In this document: piece by piece, positions 50,091 to 62,000 of the stretch
Position numbering within the stretch: position 1 is the stretch's first letter
How the letters are laid out: every line of letters starts with the position of its first letter
Source of the DNA: Hydractinia symbiolongicarpus
Lineage: Eukaryota > Cnidaria > Hydrozoa > Anthoathecata > Hydractiniidae
Direction: 5' to 3'
DNA: 64,000 nt
NCBI RefSeq assembly: GCF_029227915.1
Contig: NC_079882.1
Coordinates: 20,899,001-20,963,000 of the forward strand
Program-made: the position numbers and the translations under genes
Notes under the pieces: model-generated
Databases searched by the model: none
The model's input: only the letters and a program-made list of their open reading frames with translations
What the model was told of the DNA's origin: nothing

Positions 50091-53000
50091 ATGGCGAACC
50101 TTGGAAGTGGTAGGTTAAACTCTTTTTTCTTACAATATTTTTTAGATGGTTTCATTTATGTTTCTAACCATACTGCTGAACGGCTAATTTGTGAAGAAAC
50201 TCGCCCCAAACTAATAATCCCGAATCCGGGTTAACATACTTAAAATTTTCTGATCATTTTTAACAAAAATGACCAACATATTCAAATTCAGCAACAAAAT
50301 TTATGGAAACATGTAAATTTTTAAGTTTATACACCAAGTACAGCTGCCTCTATTAGTAGCCAAACTTTTGATGTTTTATGAAGAATTGACCACACAAATT
50401 AACCGCAGTGAAAATTTTTGACTGCAGTTAGCTAGCTAGCTAGATATTATGGTCAAAGTCTTATAAAATTTAAAAACTTTAAATTACAATAAATCCTGTT
50501 CTAATAATTTTTTGGTATTTTACCTTTTGCTGATAAATCCAAATATGCCACTCATTTTTCCCAAAAGTTCCTTGTTTTTTTTTAAATTTGATAATGTTAA
50601 CCCGGATCCAAGATTACAGTACCGGGCTAATGTAACTTTACATGTACGCAATAGTTTAATAGTTTTATGCGAAGGTGATAACCACCTTCGCATAAAACTA
50701 TTAAACAATGGCTCTTTGTGTCACATTGATAGAGTTGATAACATTTGCAATTACGCTATTGGGAATAGTTATGTTAACACTATTTAAGTTACGCGCAGTT
50801 ATGATAAGCTATTTTTCTTCAATAATCTTTTGTTTATTACGCGCAAGTTAATGACTTACAAGACTCGCAAAATAATTAATAAGAACAAAAGACAAACAAC
50901 TACTGCCTCCGAGAGAAAGGTGTGAAACTTGCACGTACGCGTACGCTTACTTCTGGACTGTACTGTAGATTAGATTCTCTAGCATTTAAAGGGAAACTAA
51001 GGTCAAAATTTTTTTTTTCATAAAAACGTTTATTATACTATTTAAAAAAGATACCTTAAATTTTTTTTCAAAAAAAATGTATTTTTATGAGGATTTTAGA
51101 GTAAAAAGGTTATTATTTACATCTCCGTTAGAGTACATAAAAAAACTCTACGATGGAGAGCAATGACGTATGATCCGCGAGTGAGTAAGTGAAACCATAC
51201 TATAAGGTTCGCCTGATTTGATGTATGAAGACATAAAAGATGAATTTTACTTCTTAACTATAATTGTACATTTTGTCTTTACTACTCAAAATGCCAAGTT
51301 GCCTGGCATATGGATGTTCGCAAACCACTGGGAGAGTAACTGCTAAAAAAAGTTTTTTCATGATCCTAAAGCCAGTGAATACAACTGAGAAACTTCGCGC
51401 AGCACAATGGTTGCATAATATTGGTACTGGATTGAATGTAGAAACATTTCCATTTGGGAAAAATAAAGTTCTATGTGAAGACCACTTCCATCCTGACTGC
51501 ATAAAAGATGATTTAAAAGGACGTCTAACGGGGATACCATCGAAACGGAAAGAGCTACTTTGTGGAGCAGTTCCAACTATTTTTAAACACAAAACTTACG
51601 AATTTATTAACATGGATGGCACTACCGTATTAAAACGTGATTCATCTTTAAAAAGAAAAATGCAGGAAGAATGCCTACATGTGAGTTACAAAAATCATGT
51701 TTTTTAATTTCAACCTTTTCTGGTACAACTCTTTTAGTGAACATATTTAATTAGATAGCCTGGTTTCTATATTGTAATTGAAATATAAATGTGTTTCGTA
51801 ATTTTTTTTAAGTAGTGAAAATAAGTGGAAATTTTATAAAAATTTCAATGAAAAATTCTTAATAAAATTTGGAAAAACGCACGAATATTATTACTAGTAT
51901 TACTTTTTATTATCATATGTTATTTTTGTTATCAATGTTAATGAAAACCAGGTTAAGTTTTCATGCGCACCTGGCTGGACTTCGAAGAAAAATATAAGGG
52001 TTGATCTACACTTCATTTTTTTATTCTAGACCGTAGAGAAGTTACTTAGTGAAAACAAAGAAACCACACTTTCACAGACATTACATTTCATAGTAATGCA
52101 CCCAAGCCGTATATTGTCTGTATGCTGAAAAGCGTAGTTGTCTAAAAAGAATATAATATGTTTTGTTGTTGTGGAACCTAGGCCTTACAAAATGTTGTAT
52201 ATATATTTTTAAATATTCTTTGACTCACATTCAGTATACGAACTTTTATGTAGATAAAGAACGCATTTTTTTTTTCGCATATGAAGTAATATTTTATATT
52301 TGTTTTGAAAGGTAGAATAATAAGCTTACTTGTTTTGAAAAGATTTTATATCCTTGAAATTATTTTGATATCTGCGATGTCTAATGCTTGCTGTCTCTAA
52401 TACGGTGCGATTTAAACAAAGAATTTTAAAATCTTTATGCAAGGTAATACATGTATTCTCTTCCAGCTTTTCTCCCAGTAAAGTTGTAAACTCCAAACAA
52501 CACTTGCATTCTTCAACAGTCATTAACTCGTGTATATCACATTTTTTACACTTACACCAATGTAAGTTTTCTAACATGCTTGAGTCTAAATCCTCATCTT
52601 CGTCGTCGTCTGAAATATCATTCGCAGTTTTTGATGAACAAATGTTTTTCAACTGACTTTCAGTATATTCAGGTTCGTTATCATAACACCCTTTGCAAAT
52701 ACTTTCATCTGTTTCATTCGCTATGTTCACTAGCACAACTACTTTTTTCGCTGCTATCCATGACTAAGTGATTTTGAGTCTCGCGGCTCATACGTCATAA
52801 TTCTGTATGGTTCACGAGGAACCGTGAATGGAGTACACGGTTAATTTCAGAAAACCTTAGAACTTTAATGGGCTAAAACAGCCTAAATAATGAAAATTAA
52901 GAGTTAATTTTTTTTTCAATAGTTTATTTAGATGTTATACAACGTTCTTAATTTTTTTTAATAACATTTTTTTTTGACCTTAGTTTCCCTTTAACGTTTC

Positions 53001-56000
53001 TAAGTAACAGTCCATCCAATGCCTGCAACTGTAGATGTGCAGCCTGAATCAAGAACTGCTGAATTTCTTGCTTCATGAGCAAGTAAACACAACTCACTTT
53101 CATTTGATCCAGTAAATAATGTGATATGCTCCCCAGAGTTCATGCACTGTCTGTGAGAACAATCTCTCATAAAATGCAAAATAAACTCACAAATTTTGCA
53201 TTTTGTAGGTTTACCATTGAAACCTAATGGGTTTTTTTTTAGTGTTAGTGTTTCTAGATCGAAATTGTTCATTTTCACCATGTTTAAAAATTCTCTGCGG
53301 TCTGCTAAAACGGTTTATGTTGATATTTATCTGGACGATTGTAAAGTATCTCTTCTGAAGCTGAGGCTCCCCTGGATTCTAACGCAATGCCAGAAACATC
53401 ACTCTCAGATGAGATAGCTTGTTCTCCATTGAACTTTCTGAGAGCAGTTACCTTTGATCAAATAACTGCTCTTTCTTTGAGTAAACAACACCTGTTAACA
53501 CCAGTTGTCTATCCTTGTGAGAAAGTTTTGAAGCATCAAGTAGTTTAAATGCTAAGACTGAAGAAGGCAATTTCATATCTTTTTGCATTATTCGGTTGTA
53601 CCTTTTTTCAAATTCCAAAACAAGAGTCTCAACTTTCTGGTTAGCTTCACGTACGTATATCTATCAAATATGGTATAATGTTCGTATACCTCACTTAACT
53701 CATCTTTTTTAAAAAGTTTTATCCAAATAATCAATAAGTTTTTCTACGCCATCATCCGCATTAATACTTTCCAGTTTCAGTTCATTAAACACTTTGTCTC
53801 TAACACCACTTGGATCATCTTCTGGAAAAGACAATGCTACTGCAACTCCCTTTTTTTTTATCTAAATCTGTAACAATGCACCAAACACGTAACTCTTCAC
53901 AATATCTGTCATATGGTTTGTCCTTGCTATTGAACACCAGTGGGTTTTTATAGTCACTCATCTTCAAATTCTTCAACTACCCTTTGCTAACATGTAATAT
54001 TGATAATAACCATAGATAGTGAAACGATGTACACATATATTTATTACACCCACCAGTTATAATGGTACACTATAAAGAAACAAATAATAAACATAATGAT
54101 CAACACTAACAGCGTGTGCGATCGCATGCGCACGCCATTCATGACCAAGACTAATACGTTAATTTATGCAACTAACAATGGTGGAACTTTAGCAGGTAGA
54201 ATTTATGTTCCAGTGACATAAAACATACTAACCTATTCTATTGTCTCACAAGTAAAAAATACAGGAAAAATTATCATGGTAACTTCAATAAACGTCTTTA
54301 AAGGTTGGAGAAGAAGTTATGCTGTTTTAACACTTTAATATAGTTTAGCTAGCTGAATAGAACTTTTGTTTGCTGAACTTAGATAGTTCATTGTTTAGAT
54401 TTAAATTTCAGTTTATGGAAAAAGTTTTTACTTTTGTGGCGTTCTAAATTCTATGGAGAGAAAACAAGGGAGTGAAGATAAGTGCAGAATAATTTCTGGA
54501 TATATGTAGACAGCCTTAGATTATAACAGCCTGCTTTAGATATATATTTGGGATGGGAAACGAAGTATATGCTCTTCTATTATCAAGGTAAAAAAAAACA
54601 CGCTGATATTGTGAGAGTTCTGGCTGCTGAGAATATAGTTGTGTCAAGACAGAGAGTTTTGAAATTATTTATAGACTCAATACAACTGGCTCAGTTGCAA
54701 ATAAGTCAAAATCAGATAGAAAAAGATTGGTCAATGTCGAAGTAATGAACTTCATCGACATTTGGATGAAAAAAAATGACAAGTGTACTCCTGTGGATAA
54801 GATAATTATTTTAATCATTAGAAAAAGACTAGTTTAAGATGTAACCGCTGGGAAAGCGCTAACGTGCTTTCCCAGCATGTACGTCATAAAAACACAATTT
54901 ATTAAAAAGTGTTTGCTTTTCAATCCACAATGTGCCCACTGGGTAGGAGCTTTATGGTCAAATGACAGAGTTGTAACAAACAAAAATCTATAATAAATGT
55001 TTGACCATATGCAGCCTCTGGGTGTAAAATAAAAATATTTGCTGCATAAGCAAGATCATCGTAAATGTGTAAGATCAACCAGACGTGAAAATATAGTTCA
55101 ACTAATATATTTAATTGAATACACGCAATCTCTGTGTAATTTTTTCTAGAGAAAGAATAAAGCTAGCTGTGTATCCTGGATTGTTATGCGTAAGTTAACA
55201 CAAAGAAAGTATAATTATATTTAAACATACGCGATCATTGCTGATTAAACTCTTATTTTTAAAATAGTTCTATTATATATTCAAGAATGATATCGATATT
55301 GAAGCCGTCTCGATACAATTTGAAAGTAAAATAACGTCTATTGCGGATTGAGAATACCGTCGCTATACGAGAAGCGTGTTGTTACACAACATTTTTTCCA
55401 GTACTGTAGCTAACTACATACACTTGTTTTTCTTATATTAGTAGCCTATTTTTTTATTCCGCTATCTTCTTTCTTACACCACCGTGAACTAGTCGGTGAT
55501 ATGTTAGTAAATCTAACAAAGTAAAAACAAACGTTTTTTTATAAATTTAACTAGCTGTCTAACAAAGTTTTGTTGTTTACCAATATAATAAACCACGGCT
55601 TAATGCGCCATTTTAATCTTGACCTGAAAGAGTGCTAACTAAGTTGTAATAATTATGCGAAAATGTAAAAGACAATAATATTTCAATATTCTGTCAACGA
55701 TACCAGGGTATTTTTCGACATCATCTGTCATATCAAGAAGGCAAAAAAAACTGAGAACGAGGGTGGGTCTTTTCTGCAACCATTTTTTCGTCCACATATA
55801 ACGCTTTCCATGTTTTCCGCCTTATCACCTATTAAGTTTCGATTTTACTTTAAAGCTCAATATAATTTTGACAAATCGAATTCGATTAATTGGATCGTTT
55901 ATCATGGCCTTTACAAGGAATTGCATTTCAGGAATGCTCCGGGCGAGTTCGGAGCACAACCCCCAATTTAATTTCTTATATATGGGAGTGTTTGCGGCTT

Positions 56001-59000
56001 ATCTGCAAGTTCAGGAAAGTTTTCTTGAAATTTGAAGATCTAAAAGTTACTAGAACTGGAAATAATGGTACTTTAATTTCCCAAGTTTATTGTTTTTTTC
56101 CCTTGGATCACTCATTTCCGGCCAAGAAAATAATTGTTTTCAGTCGTAGGTAAAAAATGATCTTGCCTTTTATGAGCACTATGGCAGAGTTTGCAAAATT
56201 GCTTTTGGATATCAATAAATCAGAGGCACAACAAAATGACAAAAAGAAATCATAGGTACATCTCTTTGGCTTATGACCACTATTTGTGATAATTAATGTT
56301 TTTTCGCTCTTTCCTTATTAAAATGTATGGCCCGGGTTATTGCTTAAATTCTGCCAATTCTTCAATCAGGAGAGAGTGCTCACAGTGAGACTTTAAAGAT
56401 AATTAAAGAAGTAGATGTTTAGAGGAAGCCTTTTTAATTCAAATGTCCGTGTAGATGTCATCGTGTTAACAAGAAAGGAAAGCTAACGTAAAACACTGGT
56501 TATTTTCTGCAAATGTAAAAAGTTTTAAATGAGAGGAGATGAGAGGAGGACCATTACTATAAATTTAAATGCCTTACAGTTGTATGACTCATTTTGTTTC
56601 TGGGTGGAGAAGTTAAGTGTGGTAGAATTGTATCACCATACTAGTAAGACATGAGATTCCCAGAATAAGGTTGATTTGTTCTTTGTGACTACACTTTCTT
56701 CCCCATAACTATCATTTAATTAATTTCATTTTTGTAATATATAGGTTATCAATCTTCCTTCAACTTTAAAAGCCACATTACATGTGGGTTAATTTTAAAC
56801 CATATCATTTCGAGGGTGCAAAATGCTTTAGGGTAAACATTCCATTCCATTATATAATTAAAAATAAATAAATAATTGAATGTCAAATGCAATGTAGGTC
56901 TCCTAAAGAATTTCCTAGGTGATATTCTCATTACAAAACAGTTTAAAATAGAGCAATGAATGAATCATTGACTTTTCTCTTTTATAAAATTTTCATTTGT
57001 TTTAGGTATATGGTCACCATTTAAGGAAATACTAGCAGTAGTTGAAATTGCTGTCATACATAAAAGGTCGGAGATATATGCCGAATTAGATGAGACAATT
57101 ACAAAGCACAAGCCAATTTTTCTCGGTTTACTTAAAAATTTGGTAAGTATGTAATATTTTTGGTTTATTAAAGAGAGTGTGAGTGTGGTGCATGTCAATA
57201 GTTTCTTTAAAATACTGGTTTCCTGCAGCTACTAGGTTGATAGAGAAGTAGAGATTGACCATGTGAAGTTTAGATATGCAAGGATATGATATTCAGGCTA
57301 AACACTTGCTTTCTTTGTTGTTTAAATGTAAGCTGTAATGTCTGTTGTCTATAATACACTGCATTTGTCTGTAATGTCCAGCATGGATGTAGTCTAGGCG
57401 AATTAGATATACATTGTTTTGACGTCAATTCAATTAAACGAACTGGTGTTGATGTTTTTAATTAAATTAGTGGGGCAATTGCATTGCACATATAACTTCA
57501 ATTCATTCACTGCACTAGATATTCCTAGCAAACTATACTTTTTAAAAAGGTAATATATAGAGGAATTGTACTAAAAATGAGGAGAGGGAAAATTCAACAA
57601 AAAAAGACTGAATTTTTCAGTTCTTCCCCATGGGAAAAATAGAAAACCTCACAAAATGTCAACAAAACTTAAAACAAAAGAAACTACAATATGTTAGCTT
57701 TCAAAAATGGTAAAACATGATAAAGGTCATGTTAACATTACTAATTACTGAGCTTTAAGAGCTGATACAGTTTTCAATGAAATTTCAACTACTTTTTATT
57801 ATAAAAAGACTCAAAACAGTTCTTTGGATGCAAATATGGATTACAAGAGGTACAAATGAAGTTTGTTCTTTTTCTTTTTTGTGGCATGCTGCAAACTACA
57901 CGGTTACGATCATTTTCCATCCATGTAACGATTTGACAACCTAGCTTGCGGCTTATGGAGAGCATTTCCATTTAACCACCAATTCATCAAGGGAAAGATT
58001 TTGGTCAGGGTAAAATTCTGCTTGATAATTTTGAAGCAACAAATTTAAAAATGGTTTAATCTTGTCTTTTTTATCAACCTCGTCATCAGACTTAATTGTG
58101 TGAAGCATTGACGAATAAAGTAATTCAAAATCATTACAAGAAAACTGTTTGCTGTACAAAAGACCAGTAATCCTCTAAGATTGGTCTTTCATTAATTCTT
58201 GTTGCTATAATTACAGCTAGAAATTTCAGAAGTTCATATTTTGTAACAGGATACCATTCAAAGAAGGGGAACCTTTGCTCCATGGAAAGTTAACTTGCAA
58301 TGGCAGGGAAATAAAGTTATTTAATTTTTTTTCTGGTTTTTGCGTATTCGCTTAAAAAACACGATTTTCCTGACAATCTGATTTTTTCTGTTATTAGGTA
58401 AATCAAGTGTTCAGAATTTACAGAATGATACCCCTTGATGCATTTGTATTCTTTCTTCATTATATAATGAAAATAAATAAAGTTGTGTTGTAAGCTATGT
58501 GTGCTATAGATATTTCAGTTTAAATGCGTTTTATACAAAGTTAGTGTCACCATACAATGTATAATTTTGTCTGTTCGTTTAGAGTAAGAATGCAAGTCAT
58601 AGAGAACAGATCAAAAAAGCTCATAAATATGGTTTAACTTTGGAAGGTCAAAAAGGCACAATCAAACTACAAGAATCATTGATTCAAGAAATACTTCTTA
58701 TAAGTGATGCACTGGAACTGAATGAATTTTCTGTGCTAGAGTTGATGCTAGAAGCAGAACATCAATTACCAAATTTTCCAGGTACATGCCACTATAATTC
58801 TGCTTTTGTTATTTGTAGAATTGTCTATGAAAGCAAAATTAGTAAATCTACAATCCTATTTGAAATATTATTAGAAACATTTTAAAAAAAGTCCTGGGAA
58901 AACAGACTCTTTCAATAATAATTCTGGAAGAAATAAATTCTCTACTAAAATCTCTTTAATTGACTTTAATAGTTAAATGGAAATTTCCTACATTCTGACA

Positions 59001-62000
59001 TATGTTTGATTACATTTACGTCTATATTCAGCTCCTACTTCAACTGGGTTGTAACCATTTTTTCAACACTATCCGTAAATATCGCAAAAACGACCAGGAA
59101 TATTTAGTTTAAATATGTGAAAAGGTCCTGACGAGTTCTGGATCTTTTCACACAAATTATTTTTCATAAAATGTTTAAAAAAAACGTAGCAAGCAAACAA
59201 ATCAGAATAAATACTGTATTTGTACTATTATTTCCGCCTCTCTAGTAAACCTTTCTTTTGTTTGTATGGGTTAAAAGAATAATACCTAATACCTAATAAT
59301 CACAATAATTTCTCAAAGTTAGAATTTTGGCCAAATTCTCAATTTTAAATTCTGCAATTTTTTGCACAATAACTTTTCCCTCAAGGTACTATTTTTGTTG
59401 CCATGACAGTGTCAATGAGGCATTTCTGTTCTGTTGATTAATAACTTCATGACGTAGTTCCACGGGGATGTAAACAAACGCATTCTGAATGAATGAAGCT
59501 GGGGAATGCGTAATAGGTGCTTTAATTTGCTGGTTTTGTAAACAACAGTTCAAATGATTATGCACAATGAAGTGCACTGGAAGGGATTTTGTGAAAGCAT
59601 AGCAAACCAAAAACCTTATTTGTTTTTGCATGTCAAATTCTTGGAAAATATTTTTATATGAGGATGTTTTTCTACCAGTCTTCTCCTTCGCTTGAACCTT
59701 GCAATAAATTTAAATCACTATGAGAAAATGAAGAAGTGACTGAATCTTCATCCATTGTCTTACAAATTTTGTTGAGCTATGGACGCTGTGTGACGTTACA
59801 AATCAACAAAATATGTACAAACCAAGTTGGCTTTTGTTTGATAATGGTGGCGACCATTAACGTTATTATCGTTTTTTGGGAACAAAATTTTGACACAAAA
59901 ATAAAAATTTATTTTCATGACATATATGATACATTTCTCCAACAAAGAGGAAAAAAGAATCTGCTGACTGACCAACCCTGCAACGAAACTATTGGAAAAC
60001 AGCAAATTAAAAATTAATTAGGAATAGCCTTTTTGATAATTTTTTTCATGCTAGTTGTTTTGTTATCTTAAAGCTAAAAAATGTAGTATATATCGTATTA
60101 TTAAGGTTTCATTTGATGGATTGAAAGATGTGATTAATTTTGGTCAATGTACTACTTTAATGGGTTATTTAGATACACATTGACCAAGCTATCAAGTAAA
60201 TACATCCTTAAGGGAATTTTCCTTTAACGAATTCCCTTTATAAGTGCTACACTTGCTTAATAAATATATTTTAGGTTTTTCACAGCAACTTGTGGCTGCT
60301 TTACTTTACCATGATGGACGACGCTGTCTTCTGTCAGCGTTAAAACTTTTGTTGACGGCTAGGCCTGGTATAACTTGGTCAACTGAACTTGATGATCGTA
60401 TTGTCGAATTAATTGAAAAACTTGTCAATCAACTTCTTGACGATGGTAAGGGTTGCTTTAAAAGTGCATACCCAAAAATTCAATTTATATTGTTACATGT
60501 TGTATTGAATTACCATTTTTTTCCATAAAGGTTTAGTTTCAAAGATACTTCTGTTGCTTGAAGAGATCAGTTTGCCAAAAGAACTAAAAAAGTTAGAAGA
60601 TGCAAGATGCTTGCTGGATGGCAAACACAAAAAGTTAATCACAGAACTTATTGAAGAACAACAACAGTTATTAGCTGATTGCCTCTTTGTATTATCTTGT
60701 CAGTACCCATTGCAAAAGGATGAATGTATAAAACTATTAGATTACTTGAAGTTAGTTGCACCTAACACATCAGATGGAAGTCTGGATTTCGTTACCCTTC
60801 GTGTTTTTTTAGCTGTCATAGCAAGTTTTAATTGTAACATAATTGACAGTGCTGTTGAAAACATAGAAGATAGTCAGTGTAAGAATGCTTCTGTATTTAA
60901 AACTGGTTTGTTCTTTTTTCCAAAACATAAACACTATAAACTTAATCTTTTAGATCAACAACTACCTTATTTCAAAGACAAAAAGTTCTTAATAAATGTC
61001 CATCAGGTGATAGTTCGGCCTGATGTGCAACTGTGGCAAATGCCTGGGCTAAAGTTTGTTATTCAATGGTGCTGGTCAGTTTTCCTCCGAAGTTGCTCAG
61101 CTCATCCTGAACTTGTGGATTATTATAGTGATGTGATTGAGGAAGACGAAAGTAGTCTTGACTCGGCTATTGATGGCGATGCATTAAAGTTTTTGCGAAC
61201 ATGTGTCATACAATCTAAAAAATTTCACGAAGAGGTGCTTTTTAATACTTAACTCATTTTACTTTTGATTGTTTTTAAAGAAAACTTACTAGCTATCAAA
61301 TATATTTTAGGAATACTTTCTCAAAATCGTCCATTCCTTCATTACATCATTTATTGTGAAATTTCCACTTAAGGTATTTGTGTTTATGTTAAATTATTAT
61401 AACAATTTGAGTCTCTATAATGATATTTTTATGAGTTGTATTTTGTGTGTTCAAAATAATAGTTGAATTGCTAAATAGTGCTAAGGATGCATGAAATAAC
61501 GATGGAATATGTACAACAAGCAAACCCATGGGTTTCTACGTGCTAACAAGTAGTTTATTTCAATTACTGGTGTTATGAGTGTTAGGTTAAATTATATCAT
61601 TTTTAGATGAAAGAGTTAAGAACAAGAGGTGATGAGAATGCTCATATTTTGCAAGCCCATTTAAATGAAGGCATGGAGCCTCCACAAGGACTACGACATG
61701 ACTTTCAAGAGTTTATGTCTTTGGTAAGAAGTGACTTTTCTTAAATTTTGTTACTATGCCTCACCAACAACCTTTTAACGCCATTTTAATTATCCTTTAC
61801 TAAGGAAATAATTAGTAATTGATAACTTTAGGGACCATGCACTTATTGCATGGCCTGATGTTAAATAATCTATATGTGACTGGTGTTAACACAGATTATG
61901 TTTTTAGGTCAGTTCTTTATATGATAAAGACCCATTGGGGTTAGAACTAAATAGTGAATATTGGATTCCACCTGAACCTCTGGGTGGTATCTTCTCTCCA

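Larger units (their letters stand above)
50990..52990. mobile_element. Kolobok-like DNA transposon, TTAA-flanked, carrying THAP and P2RX7-domain genes
   Basis: The ends are perfect 19-bp inverted repeats AGGGAAACTAAGGTCAAAA, flanked by TTAA at 50986-50989 and 52991-52994; the element is 2,001 bp. TTAA targets, TTAAAGGRR-like ends and a THAP DNA-binding protein are features of the Kolobok/T2 superfamily. No DDE catalytic domain is visible, so it is probably non-autonomous. piggyBac also uses TTAA but does not bring THAP domains. The insertion lies in a copia-like pseudogene, inside NUP205 intron 1. Confidence 0.8.

Noticed and set aside
59389-59760. Minus-strand frames beginning with an acidic serine-rich stretch, considered as the N-terminus of the piggyBac relic at 57.8-58.3 kb
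   Set aside because: An intact NUP205 exon (58583-58781) lies between the two, the frame stops after 27 codons, and no further piggyBac motif is present.
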